This document shows, in pieces, positions 35,580 to 44,097 of a stretch of DNA of 64,000 bases. The stretch's first letter is position 1. The number at the start of each line of letters is the position of its first letter. Made by a program: the position numbers and the translations under genes. The DNA comes from Bifidobacterium bombi DSM 19703 (lineage in GTDB: Bacteria; Actinomycetota; Actinomycetes; Actinomycetales; Bifidobacteriaceae): positions 930,001 through 994,000 of the forward strand of contig NZ_ATLK01000001.1 of assembly GCF_000737845.1 (NCBI RefSeq), given 5' to 3'. Below the pieces are notes generated by a model. The model was not told the DNA's origin. It ran no database searches and worked only from the letters and a program-made list of their open reading frames with translations.

Positions 35580-36449
35580 TTACTGGGAATCGGAATCCTT
35601 CGTGGAAGCCCTGCGCTTGACTGGACGCGCTGACCGCGTGGCTGCCGATGGCTTGGAAGGCTTCGCTGCGGAGGTGGGTTTCACAGCCCCGGAAGGCTTT
35701 TCGGCCTTTCTCTCCCCCGAATGCACATCAGATGTCAAAGCCTTCCCCTCTTCGACCCCAGACTTGTCTGCGACCTTCGGTTCGTCGACCGCGCCGTTAT
35801 GAACGGCAGCTTCACGCACCGGCGACTGAGCGGACATCGCGGACTGCTTGGCCTCAAGCCTTGCCGCCTGACGGGCCTGACGCTCGGCTCTCGACTGGTT
35901 GCCACGCCGGCGCTGCTCGGACTGGGTATGCACCTTCTTGCCCTTGGGCGCGAGAGTCATCATGATATTGCGCCCCTCCTGCTTCGGATAGGACTCAACG
36001 GTACCGTACTCCTCGACTTCTTGGGCAAGACGCTGCAGCAGCTCCACCCCGCCGATGGGGCGAGACTGTTCGCGGCCTCGCAGCATGATGGTGACCTTCA
36101 CCTTGTCTCCCCCGTTAAGAAAGCGCACCACATGCCCCTTCTTGACGTTGAAGTCATGCTCGTCGATCTTAAGCCGGAAACGAATCTCCTTGATCTCGGC
36201 GGAACTCTGGTTGCGACGCGCCTCGCGCGCCTTGATCTTCTCGTTGTATTTGTATTTGCCGTAGTCGATAAGCTTGGCCACCGGAGGGTTGGCATCCGGG
36301 GCCACCTCGACCAAGTCCAGATTCGCCTCTTTGGCCAGATTAAGCGCCACAGAGGTGGCGATGACACCCACCTGCTCGCTGTTCGGACCGATGAGGCGCA
36401 CCTGCGATACTCTTATCTGGTCGTTAATGCGTGGCTCGTTGCTGATAAT
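35580..36449 (-). CDS. infC: Translation initiation factor IF-3, probable AUU start
   Basis: IF-3 checks initiator tRNA and start codon on the 30S subunit. N domain: [19 protein letters not shown]; linker: [19 protein letters not shown] domain: [24 protein letters not shown] and [12 protein letters not shown] Lys/Ala/Ser-rich tail of about 100 residues follows. Family proteins start just before NEPRIND; the only codons there are ATT (36447-36449) and ATC, with GGATTGGAG upstream. The ATG at 36494 and the TTG at 36509 add unconserved residues and lack a ribosome site. Rare AUU starts underlie IF-3 autoregulation in E. coli, so I chose ATT; this is inference. Confidence 0.9.
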   Translation of the reverse strand: MISNEPRINDQIRVSQVRLIGPNSEQVGVIATSVALNLAKEANLDLVEVAPDANPPVAKLIDYGKYKYNEKIKAREARRNQSSAEIKEIRFRLKIDEHDFNVKKGHVVRFLNGGDKVKVTIMLRGREQSRPIGGVELLQRLAQEVEEYGTVESYPKQEGRNIMMTLAPKGKKVHTQSEQRRRGNQSRAERQARQAARLEAKQSAMSAQSPVREAAVHNGAVDEPKVADKSGVEEGKALTSDVHSGERKAEKPSGAVKPTSAAKPSKPSAATRSARPVKRRASTKDSDSQ

Positions 36450-36671
36450 GAACTCCAATCCTAGCTTCCCTTGGATGCGCCCCGGCACACTCATCGAGCA
36501 GGAATTCAAAACACAAAATGGAGCGAACCCTCACAACCGTGACGATCCAACACACATAACCGTTCATCTCCCGAAACACCACGGCGACAACGACCTGTTC
36601 TGAACCCGAAACTACGAAAAGCTCCCAGGTGGGGACACACCCACTTTCTTGATCACTCAAGCTAAATGACA

Positions 36672-36701
36672 AGTATACATCATACCCGGACTTATCCGCA
36701 A
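36672..36701 (-). promoter_or_regulatory. Candidate promoter of infC-rpmI-rplT
   Basis: On the minus strand TTGCGG (36696-36701) and TATACT (36672-36677) are spaced by 18 bases. The predicted leader to the IF-3 start is about 215 bases long and contains a small hairpin (36629-36644), leaving room for autoregulation. Activity is inferred. Confidence 0.6.
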
Positions 36702-36938
36702 CCCGTCACACGCGCCAAAACGGCGACCAACGGCGCAGACACCGAAAACACGCTTCGGAGGTCTCTTCCACCACCGCGAACGTGAAGCCGATGCCCGTCT
36801 TGAGGCACCTGCTCTGCGCATGGGCACCCTCGGCCGTACGACAGATCGGTGAGGCAGCCGGCTTGCCCGGCCTGACCGACAGGCGTTCAGCCCCACACAC
36901 CGGCATGCGAGACGAATGGGGAGGTAGAATGTTGGTCC

Positions 36939-37739
36939 ATGGACTCCAATGCGACCAGCACTTCCCTCAGTCGAGACGATGCAGCAGAAAAGATCTGCGT
37001 AATCTACGCTGCCGGAGAATACTACGGCGATGAACCGGACGCGGCCCACCTTCCGGCACACCGCCTCGTCGTGGCGGCGGACGGAGGGTTCGACCATGCA
37101 TGTGTCCTTGGCGTAACGCCCGACATCGTGATAGGCGACTTCGACTCCACGTCGTACGCCGACGTATTGCGCAGGTCCTCCGGAGCCACGGTGATACCGC
37201 TTCCTGCGGAACATGACGATCCGGACATGCTCTCCGCGATGAAAATCGGCTGGAGGCACGGCGCCCGTAATTTTCATATCTTCGGTGGGTTGGGCCATAG
37301 GATTGACCATTCCATAGCCAATATACAGATGCTGTCGCTGCTTGCGCAGCACAACGCGGTGGGATTCCTCTACGGGAACGGCTACATCACAACGGCAATC
37401 CGCGCGGGCGGGCTGGATTTCGCCGCCCGACACCATGCTTCAGGCGAAATGGTGTCGGTCTTCGCTTACAGCGATGAAGTACATGACGTATATGAGAAAG
37501 GTCTCAAATACGAACTGAATGCGGCGACTTTCAACAATACTTCGGTGCACGGCGTAAGCAATGAGTTTCTGGATGGACGAAAGGCATCGATAGGCGTCGC
37601 GGACGGAACACTCATCGTGACCTTCCCCTCCTGCACCCCCCTGCCGAAACGGATATCACGTCTGATGCCAGACAAGGACGGCGAAGCGTTGGGGCCGCTG
37701 TCCACTTCGATTTCCTCGGCGCTGGCACATCCTCGCTAA
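36939..37739 (+). CDS. Thiamine pyrophosphokinase
   Basis: This enzyme transfers pyrophosphate from ATP to thiamine to give thiamine diphosphate. Motifs: AAGEYYG, LVVAADGGFDHACVLGVTPDIVIGDFDS, PAEHDDPDMLSAMKIG and IFGGLGHRIDHSIANIQML in the catalytic domain. The C-terminal thiamine-binding part includes GEMVSVFAYSDEV and SNEFLDGRKASIGVADGTLIV. I see no TPP riboswitch upstream. It is 266 residues, slightly long at both ends. Confidence 0.9.
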   Translation: MDSNATSTSLSRDDAAEKICVIYAAGEYYGDEPDAAHLPAHRLVVAADGGFDHACVLGVTPDIVIGDFDSTSYADVLRRSSGATVIPLPAEHDDPDMLSAMKIGWRHGARNFHIFGGLGHRIDHSIANIQMLSLLAQHNAVGFLYGNGYITTAIRAGGLDFAARHHASGEMVSVFAYSDEVHDVYEKGLKYELNAATFNNTSVHGVSNEFLDGRKASIGVADGTLIVTFPSCTPLPKRISRLMPDKDGEALGPLSTSISSALAHPR

Positions 37740-37820
37740 ACGGCGTACCCCACAGGTCAACGAGGCCGGGGCGTACGAGCCGCCCGTGGCAGGACATGTC
37801 GCGGGTGATAAGGTGAAGCC

Positions 37821-38252
37821 ATGAACAAGAACACGAACACGAACGACAATGGTCCGAACGACTCCAGCAGTGTCGGGAGCACGGTGTTTCTATGCTACGA
37901 GCACTGCTCCACATGCGCGCGCGCCAGAAAATGGCTTACCGAACATGGTGTGCCTTACGCGGAGCGCGACATCAAGACCGACAACCCGGATGAGGGCGAA
38001 CTCACGGAGTGGTACAGGCACAGCGACTTGCCGATAAAACGTTTCTTCAACACTTCGGGCCAACGGTATCGTCAGTTGCACCTCAGTGAGAAACTGCGTG
38101 GCATGAACGACGAAGAAGCGCTGAGATTGCTGTCTACTGACGGCATGCTCGTCAGACGTCCGATTCTTGTTAGCGGTAACATGGTTTTGGTCGGTTTTGA
38201 TGAAAAAACATGGGAATCGGCTTTCCGCGGTACAGCGCGCACAGTAAAATAG
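37821..38252 (+). CDS. ArsC/Spx/MgsR family thioredoxin-fold protein
   Basis: This 143-residue protein has the ArsC-family fold: CYEHCSTCARARKWLTEHGV near residue 20 gives the redox CxxC site, followed by YAERDIKTDNPDE, SDLPIKRFFNTSG and GMLVRRPILVSGNMVLVGFD. It could be a reductase or an Spx-like regulator; the bifidobacterial relatives are annotated as arsenate reductase family, but no arsenic genes are nearby. The first 20 residues are Asn-rich. Located 77 bases before gap, in the same direction. Confidence 0.85.
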   Translation: MNKNTNTNDNGPNDSSSVGSTVFLCYEHCSTCARARKWLTEHGVPYAERDIKTDNPDEGELTEWYRHSDLPIKRFFNTSGQRYRQLHLSEKLRGMNDEEALRLLSTDGMLVRRPILVSGNMVLVGFDEKTWESAFRGTARTVK

Positions 38253-38329
38253 GAGCCGTTGGTAAAAATAGCCGTCGAGCTCCAACTTACAACAAGATGC
38301 GCCACGGCTAAATTCAAAGGGAGAATTAC

Positions 38330-39385
38330 ATGACAGTAAAGATTGGTATCAACGGCTTCGGTCGAATCGGCCGTCTCGCCTTCCGCCGTATTTTCGAGCT
38401 GCAGGCTCGCGGTGGCGAGGCCAGCAATATCGAGGTCGCCGCAATCAATGATCTCACCACGCCGTCGATGCTGGCTTACCTGCTCAAGTATGACAGCACG
38501 CACGGCACTTTCCGTCATGACGACGGAAGCCTGGTGGACGTGCAGTCCACCGATGATTCCATCATCGTGGACGGCAAGGAATACAAGGTCTACGCCGAGA
38601 AAGACGCCCGCAACATTCCGTGGGTCAAGAACGATGGCGTAGAGTACGTGCTTGAGTGCACCGGCTTCTACACCTCCGCCGAGAAGAGCCAGGCTCACCT
38701 GGACGCCGGCGCCAAGAAAGTGCTCATCTCCGCCCCGGCGAAGGACAACACGACTCCGACGGTCGTTTACGGCGTGAACGAAGGCATCCTCAAGCCCAGC
38801 GACAGCATCGTCTCCGCAGGCTCTTGCACGACGAACTCGTTCGCCGCGCTCGTGAAGCTGCTCGACGACAACTTCGGCATCAAGGTGGGCTACATGACCA
38901 CCATCCACGCCTACACCGGAACCGAGATGCTGCTCGACGGACCGAAGGGCTCCAACCCTCGCAACACCCGCGCGGCCGCAGTGAATACGATTCCGCATTC
39001 GACCGGCGCTGCGAAGGCCATCGGCAAGGTCGTTCCTTCCGTGGAAGGCAAGCTGCAGGGCCACGCCCAGCGTGTGCAGGTGTCCGACGGTTCAATCACC
39101 GAGCTCTTCACCGTCCTGAACAAGGACGTGACGATCGACGACATCAACAACGCCGCCAAGAAGGCTTTTGAGAACAACGACACCTACGGCTACAACGCCG
39201 ATGGCATCGTTTCCTCCGACATCATCGGCGACACCCACGGCGGCATCTTCGATCCGACGCAGACCGACGTCAACACCGTCGACGGCGTGACGATGGCCCG
39301 TACCGTGGCCTTCTACGATAACGAGTACGGCTTCACCTGCAACATGATCCGCACTCTGCTTCACTTCGCCAGCCTGGAGAAGTAA
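38330..39385 (+). CDS. gap: Glyceraldehyde-3-phosphate dehydrogenase
   Basis: GAPDH oxidises glyceraldehyde 3-phosphate in the lower glycolytic part of the bifid shunt. NAD-binding start: [17 protein letters not shown]. Catalytic Cys166 lies in [17 protein letters not shown], and [26 protein letters not shown] follow. At 351 residues it is standard. AGGGAGAA precedes the ATG. Codon choice is strongly biased toward GC-ending codons, as expected for a highly expressed gene. Confidence 0.97.
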   Translation: MTVKIGINGFGRIGRLAFRRIFELQARGGEASNIEVAAINDLTTPSMLAYLLKYDSTHGTFRHDDGSLVDVQSTDDSIIVDGKEYKVYAEKDARNIPWVKNDGVEYVLECTGFYTSAEKSQAHLDAGAKKVLISAPAKDNTTPTVVYGVNEGILKPSDSIVSAGSCTTNSFAALVKLLDDNFGIKVGYMTTIHAYTGTEMLLDGPKGSNPRNTRAAAVNTIPHSTGAAKAIGKVVPSVEGKLQGHAQRVQVSDGSITELFTVLNKDVTIDDINNAAKKAFENNDTYGYNADGIVSSDIIGDTHGGIFDPTQTDVNTVDGVTMARTVAFYDNEYGFTCNMIRTLLHFASLEK

Positions 39386-39417
39386 GAGCTTCTGAGCTCA
39401 GGCTTAGTCGCTTATTA

Positions 39418-39454
39418 AAAGGTGTGCACGTCTACTTGGCGTGCGCACCTTTTT
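39418..39454 (+). terminator. Terminator after gap
   Basis: A 13-bp stem (AAAGGTGTGCACG with CGTGCGCACCTTT, one G-T pair) and a 9-base loop are followed by more T. It lies about 32 bases after the gap stop. Confidence 0.88.
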
Positions 39455-39459
39455 CGTTT

Positions 39460-39494
39460 TTCATTGTTTGTTCATTGTTTTTTTTCATTGTTTG
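39460..39494. repeat. Short T-rich repeats downstream of gap
   Basis: TTCATTGTTT occurs three times (from 39460, 39471 and 39484) in a T-rich tract between gap and the aldo/keto reductase gene. It marks the left border of the segment of different composition. No coding potential. Confidence 0.6.
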
Positions 39495-39682
39495 TTTTCT
39501 TTTCTGTGCATACTTCGCTTTGCACGCCCTTGTCGTCTGCGGTGCCAAGCCGTCCGTATACAAAACCCACGACCCACCATGTTGACGAGCTCGAAAAGCA
39601 AACAAAATCCACCCGCTTTACCACCTTGCAGTGCCGCAGTACATACGGACCTGCAGCACGAAACAACACCAGTCACGTGGCT

Positions 39683-40549
39683 TCAACTTTCCTCATGGAA
39701 CCGCGGATCGGAACCGAAGCAACGGCCTTGCGGATTATCCAGATTACGCAATTCACGCATATCCTGTTCATCCAGCTCAAAACCCATCACGTCAAGGTTG
39801 CTCTTCTGCCTCTTGGGATTGCTTGACTTAGGAATAGCCACATCACCAAGTTGTACATGCCAGCGAAGAATCACCGACGCCGGATCCACCTCATGCTTGT
39901 GTGCAATCGACACAATCGAGGGGTCCGCAAGCAGCTGGTTGGCACGCCCCAAGGGGCACCACGCCTGCGTGATTATGCCGTGAGCCTCGTCATAACTCAT
40001 TTGCTCGTGCTGTTGAAAATATGGGTGCAATTCGACTTGATTGACCGCCGGAGCCACACCGGTGGCTCGCAGAAGCATCTCTATATGGCCAGGCAGGAAA
40101 TTACTGACTCCAATGTGTCGCACCAACCCTTCCTCTCGCGCGTCAATCAACGCACGCCAAGCTTGCACGTATTGCGCTTGTGATGGATTGGGCCAATGAA
40201 TCAGATAGATATCAATGTAGTCCAACCCCATTCTGAACGCACTTTCCTCTATGCAGCGGCGAGCATCGTCGTAGCCTTGGAATCTCCCCGGCAGTTTTGA
40301 GGAAACGATAATCTGCTCGCGTTCGATCCCCGACTCATGGATCGCCTTGCCCACCGTTCCCTCGTTTTCGTAATTTACAGCCGTATCCAGCAAACGATAG
40401 CCGGCGTCAAGTGCCGAGACAATCGTATCAACTCCGCGATTGCCAGCCACCGCTCCCGTGCCGAATCCGATTGCCGGCAGTATGAGGCCATCGTTCGCTA
40501 TGCGAGTAGGCATTGTAGATGAGTCAGTTCCTTGCAGTAAAGCATCCAT
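39683..40549 (-). CDS. Aldo/keto reductase
   Basis: This is an NADPH-dependent oxidoreductase with a TIM-barrel fold. Catalytic residues are visible: Asp and Tyr in LLDTAVNYENEGTVG, Lys in SSKLPG and His in LIHWPNP. GVSNFLPGHIEML and VAIPKSSNPKRQKSNL (cofactor binding) follow. Substrate unknown. The ATG at 40547-40549 has AGGAGAT upstream, so the longer frame to 40603 is not needed. It is divergent from the sugar ABC operon and shares its AT-rich control region. Confidence 0.9.
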   Translation of the reverse strand: MDALLQGTDSSTMPTRIANDGLILPAIGFGTGAVAGNRGVDTIVSALDAGYRLLDTAVNYENEGTVGKAIHESGIEREQIIVSSKLPGRFQGYDDARRCIEESAFRMGLDYIDIYLIHWPNPSQAQYVQAWRALIDAREEGLVRHIGVSNFLPGHIEMLLRATGVAPAVNQVELHPYFQQHEQMSYDEAHGIITQAWCPLGRANQLLADPSIVSIAHKHEVDPASVILRWHVQLGDVAIPKSSNPKRQKSNLDVMGFELDEQDMRELRNLDNPQGRCFGSDPRFHEES

Positions 40550-40619
40550 TGCTTTTATCTCCTGTGTACAACAGCCGATTTTCAATATCACATTTCGCGA
40601 CAATAATATCGCAATGCCA

Positions 40620-40642
40620 TATTATACATTAATTTTATAATA
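40620..40642. promoter_or_regulatory. AT-rich inverted repeat between divergent genes
   Basis: TATTATA (40620-40626) and TATAATA (40636-40642) are inverted arms with a 9-base spacer. They lie about 70 bases before the aldo/keto reductase start and could be an operator, or simply overlapping -10 boxes of divergent promoters. Confidence 0.4.
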
Positions 40643-40701
40643 GACTGTGGATTAATTATAAGTCTTCGTTTTTACTTGAATTTGCTTGATTTTTAACCGA
40701 T

Positions 40702-40730
40702 TTGACATTTATCTATCGTTCTGATTTAAT
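40702..40730 (+). promoter_or_regulatory. Promoter of the alpha-mannoside ABC operon
   Basis: TTGACA (40702-40707), a 17-base spacer and TTTAAT (40725-40730) form a near-consensus sigma-70 promoter 65 bases before the binding-protein gene. It sits in a strongly AT-rich region, and a repressor site for the ROK protein is expected close by. Confidence 0.7.
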
Positions 40731-40795
40731 ATTTACTGCAGCATCTAGATTAAACAAGTGAAGTTACTAATGTCTGCATTTAGCGAAGGAGCAAT

Positions 40796-42166
40796 ATGAA
40801 GAGAAGAAATGTGATTTTCAGCGCCCTTGCCGTGACATTGAGCGCAACCATGGCTTTGGCGGGCTGCGGCGGTTCAGGATCGAGCAATTCCTCCAACCAA
40901 ACGCTCAAGGTGTTTTACCAGAAAACCGACGGCTTCAAGGCATTTGACATCATTGCCCAAAAGCAAAAGGCGGTTTTTGAAAAAGCACATCCCGGTGTAA
41001 AAGTTGAATTACAACCTGTCTCGGCACAGGAATCGGATTACAAGACAAAACTATCACTAGCCCAACGTTCCAGCGAAACCGCCCCCGATGTCATCTACCA
41101 AGATTCCGACAGTCTTCAAGCGGATGTGGACGCAGGCTACCTGCTGAACATGCAGAAATATGTTGACAAATGGGAGGATTGGAAACAATTTACTCCCACT
41201 GCAAAGAACATCGGAAAAGGAAAGGACGGATTCTACGGCGTACCGATCAGCACGGATACCCGTGTGATTTGGTACAACCGTCAGATTTTCCAAAAAGCCG
41301 GAATTGCAGTACCGTGGCAGCCTAAGAACTGGGACGAGATTCTGCAAGCCGCAAGAACCATCAAGAAAAACGTTCCCGGAGTCATACCGATGAACATGTT
41401 CGTCGGCACTGCAGTTGGAGAAGGCACCACCATGCAGAGCTTCGATGAACTGCTCTGGGGCACCGGGCTTGGCGACAATGCCCTCAGCGACCGTAAAACC
41501 GGCAAATGGGTGGTTGGTTCCAAAGGCTTCAGCGACTCATTGAAGTTCCTCAAGACAATTTACGATGAAAAACTGACGCCGGAAGCTTCCGAAGAGTTTG
41601 ACCCCAACATCGGCACCAAGATCAGCACCGAACTTCTACCGCAAGGCAAGATGGCGATGACGGTTGACGGCAGCTGGATGCCGCAAACCTGGGTGACCAA
41701 AGGAAGTGCGGGAGAATGGCCTCAGGCAAGAGAAGTCATGGGAATAGCCAATTTCCCGACGCAGCATGGACAGAAGCCAGGCTTCACGACAGCGGCAGGC
41801 GGCTGGAACATATCAATCAGCGCCAAGAGTCAGAAGCCGGACCTGGCATTTGATTTCATCAAACTGCTTACCAGCAAGGAAAGCACCATCGAGTTCCTGA
41901 CAAGTTCAGGCAACAGCACCGTCCGAAAGGATGTAGCTGAAGATGCCCGATACAAGAACATCAATCCGTTCATGGAGGATCTGAGCACATCGATACAGTA
42001 CGCTCACTTCCGGCCCACAGTTGCCGAATACACCAAGATCTCCTCTGAAATTCAGAAGGCGACCGAGAAAATCGCAACTGGAACCTCTGCCGAGGAAGCA
42101 GCCAAGGCCTATGACGAAGCGGTCATCGACATTGCCGGCAAAGACATGACAGTAACCGAAAAGTAA
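40796..42166 (+). CDS. Sugar ABC transporter substrate-binding lipoprotein (family 1)
   Basis: This extracytoplasmic sugar-binding protein has a lipoprotein signal (KRRNVIFSALAVTLSATMALAGCGG; lipobox LAGC at about residue 24). MalE/UgpB-type features are LSLAQRSSETAPDVIYQDSDSL, YGVPISTDTRVIWYNRQIF and GKMAMTVDGSWMPQTW. Its gene partners point to alpha-mannosides or mannose-containing oligosaccharides as ligand; this is inferred from context. GAAGGAG precedes the ATG. First gene of the operon; a hairpin follows it. Confidence 0.92.
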   Translation: MKRRNVIFSALAVTLSATMALAGCGGSGSSNSSNQTLKVFYQKTDGFKAFDIIAQKQKAVFEKAHPGVKVELQPVSAQESDYKTKLSLAQRSSETAPDVIYQDSDSLQADVDAGYLLNMQKYVDKWEDWKQFTPTAKNIGKGKDGFYGVPISTDTRVIWYNRQIFQKAGIAVPWQPKNWDEILQAARTIKKNVPGVIPMNMFVGTAVGEGTTMQSFDELLWGTGLGDNALSDRKTGKWVVGSKGFSDSLKFLKTIYDEKLTPEASEEFDPNIGTKISTELLPQGKMAMTVDGSWMPQTWVTKGSAGEWPQAREVMGIANFPTQHGQKPGFTTAAGGWNISISAKSQKPDLAFDFIKLLTSKESTIEFLTSSGNSTVRKDVAEDARYKNINPFMEDLSTSIQYAHFRPTVAEYTKISSEIQKATEKIATGTSAEEAAKAYDEAVIDIAGKDMTVTEK

Positions 42167-42180
42167 CAGTTAGTCATGAA

Positions 42181-42220
42181 GTTGGTGTGTGCAGATGCCA
42201 TAGCGCTTGCACACACCAAC
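42181..42220 (+). terminator. Intercistronic hairpin after the sugar-binding protein gene
   Basis: A perfect 13-bp stem (GTTGGTGTGTGCA with TGCACACACCAAC, 14-base loop) lies 15 bases after the stop and 25 bases before the next start. With no T tract it more likely protects the binding-protein mRNA or lowers readthrough than ends transcription. Confidence 0.75.
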
Positions 42221-42244
42221 CTTGCCATAAGAAGAAGGAATCAT

Positions 42245-43123
42245 ATGAGAGAATTTTCAAAACGGTATTGGCCTACAATCCCTGGAATCATTTTAATGGC
42301 CGCATTCATGTTAGGACCAGTGATCTGGGCTTTCTATGGTTCACTGACCAACGTTTCCCTTACCGGCCCTAGGGCTCAAAATCCGGATTTCATCGGTCTG
42401 AAGAATTATTCGCACCTATTTACAGATCCGGCTTTCCCCAAATCAATCTGGCTTACCATTGTATTTGTACTGTTGAGCGCCGTCGTCGCTCAAAATCTTC
42501 TGGGACTTTTACTGGCCGTTCTACTGGAACGCTCCAATAAAATCATCGGCAGAGCCGTATCCACTACGGTTGTAGCTGCCTGGGTCATGCCCGAATTGGT
42601 TTCGGCATTCGCCTGCTACGCATTCTTCTCCAAAGCGGGCACCATGAACCAGATATTGGGCGTTTTCGGTCTTCACGAAATCGAATGGCTCTTCGCCTTC
42701 CCTATGGCCTCGGTCATTCTGGCCAACATCTGGAGAGGGACAGCCTACTCGATGATGAACTATCAAGCCGCCATCGGCGAAGTCGATCATTCCCTGACCG
42801 AAGCCGCAGTCGTGGATGGTGCCAATTCCTGGCAGGTATTCGCTCATATCACTGTGCCGGTCATCAAACAGACCATCGTAACCAATATGATGCTCATCAC
42901 TTTGCAGACGATGTCCGCATTCACACTGATCTTCGTAATGACCGCAGGTGGACCAGGAACCAAGAGCATGACGCTTCCGGTGTTCGCCTACAAAGTGGCC
43001 TTCAAATACGGTGATATCGGGTACGGGTGCGCCATAGCAGTGGTAATGCTTGTCATCGGCGCCATCTTCGGAGTCATTTATATCCGATCGATGAAGAACG
43101 AGAAGGGACTTTCCAATGAGTGA
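42245..43123 (+). CDS. Sugar ABC transporter permease, MalF/UgpA type
   Basis: This is a membrane subunit with about six segments (TIPGIILMAAFMLGPVIWAFY, IVFVLLSAVVAQNLLGLLLAVLLE and others). The coupling loop EAAVVDGANSWQVFAHITVPVIK is clear. The ATG at 42245 is preceded by AGAAGGAA. The next permease gene overlaps its end by 8 bases. The operon has no ATPase gene; a shared MsmK-like ATPase elsewhere is expected, as in other bifidobacterial sugar importers. Confidence 0.93.
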   Translation: MREFSKRYWPTIPGIILMAAFMLGPVIWAFYGSLTNVSLTGPRAQNPDFIGLKNYSHLFTDPAFPKSIWLTIVFVLLSAVVAQNLLGLLLAVLLERSNKIIGRAVSTTVVAAWVMPELVSAFACYAFFSKAGTMNQILGVFGLHEIEWLFAFPMASVILANIWRGTAYSMMNYQAAIGEVDHSLTEAAVVDGANSWQVFAHITVPVIKQTIVTNMMLITLQTMSAFTLIFVMTAGGPGTKSMTLPVFAYKVAFKYGDIGYGCAIAVVMLVIGAIFGVIYIRSMKNEKGLSNE

Positions 43124-44039
43124 TATAACAACGAATGCGGTAACGAACACTGCACTCAATCAGCCGCTTTCGGCACGCAACCATAAAAAAGCGAGCGCCA
43201 GATTACAGACCCCCACATCACCTAGACATGGGGTATCAGCGTTCTTTGCCTACGCGGTCCTGATTCTCGTTTTCATCTGTTTCATAGTGCCAATGCTGTG
43301 GCTGTTTCTGGCGGCGTTCGACAAGAACGCTTCATTCCAGACAAAGATTCCGAAGCAATGGACCTTGGGAAATTTCTCAACGATACTCAACACCCAGACG
43401 ACGTTCAGACCGATGTGGAACAGCGCAATCCTCGCATTCGTCGCGACGTTCATCGTGATTACATTCGCAGTGCTAGCGGCATACCCTCTATCAAGGTATC
43501 AGTCAAGATTCAATAAACCGTTCCTGTATACCGTGCTGTTCGGAACCTGCCTTCCGATGACATGCCTCATGGTCCCGGTCTATTCATTGTTCGTGACATT
43601 CCACCTCATCGATTCCATAATCGGCACCATTCTCTTCCTCGCGGCATCCTCGCTTCCCATGGCCATATGGATGACGAAAAACTACATGGACTCAGTGCCC
43701 ATGTCTTTGGAGGAAGCAGCCTGGGTTGACGGAGCCAGCATGATGCAGACCCTCGGCAAAATCGTAGTCCCCCTTATGAAACCCGGGCTGGCAGCCGTCA
43801 GCATCTTCGTACTGATGGGCACTTGGGGCAACTTCTTCGTCCCATACATGATTCTGATTTCGCCCAGTAAGCAACCCGCATCAGTAAGCATCTATTCCTT
43901 CTTCGGTCAAAACGGACTGATCGCCTATGGACAGCTTGCTGCGTTCTCCCTGCTTTACTCGGCGCCTGTCGTGCTTCTATATGCGCTCTCCAACCACGTT
44001 CTTGGAACATATTCGCTTGCTGGAGGCATAAAAGGATAA
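43116..44039 (+). CDS. Sugar ABC transporter permease, MalG/UgpE type
   Basis: The 307-residue second membrane subunit starts with a polar stretch of about 45 residues, then YAVLILVFICFIVPMLWLFLA. The coupling loop reads EEAAWVDGASMMQTLGKIVVPLMKPG. The short C-terminus LGTYSLAGGIKG is usual for this family. Its ATG lies inside the end of the preceding gene, so translation is coupled. Confidence 0.93.
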   Translation: MSDITTNAVTNTALNQPLSARNHKKASARLQTPTSPRHGVSAFFAYAVLILVFICFIVPMLWLFLAAFDKNASFQTKIPKQWTLGNFSTILNTQTTFRPMWNSAILAFVATFIVITFAVLAAYPLSRYQSRFNKPFLYTVLFGTCLPMTCLMVPVYSLFVTFHLIDSIIGTILFLAASSLPMAIWMTKNYMDSVPMSLEEAAWVDGASMMQTLGKIVVPLMKPGLAAVSIFVLMGTWGNFFVPYMILISPSKQPASVSIYSFFGQNGLIAYGQLAAFSLLYSAPVVLLYALSNHVLGTYSLAGGIKG

Positions 44040-44097
44040 TGAAAATCAGTATCAGCAAAGAACAACCCGGGGTTTTTAAGGAAAAGACGAGGGAAGC

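Noticed and set aside
36657..37436. 259-codon minus-strand frame over the thiamine pyrophosphokinase gene
   Set aside because: It is antisense to a gene with clear catalytic motifs and covers the infC promoter; no domain is seen.
39453..39682. Possible insertion-sequence end or integration scar
   Set aside because: Only short T-rich direct repeats are present, without inverted ends, target duplication or transposase remnants that I can see.
42176..42244. Upstream extension of the first mannoside permease gene
   Set aside because: The frame is open, but it runs through the intercistronic hairpin and the ATG at 42245 has the ribosome site and the normal family N-terminus.
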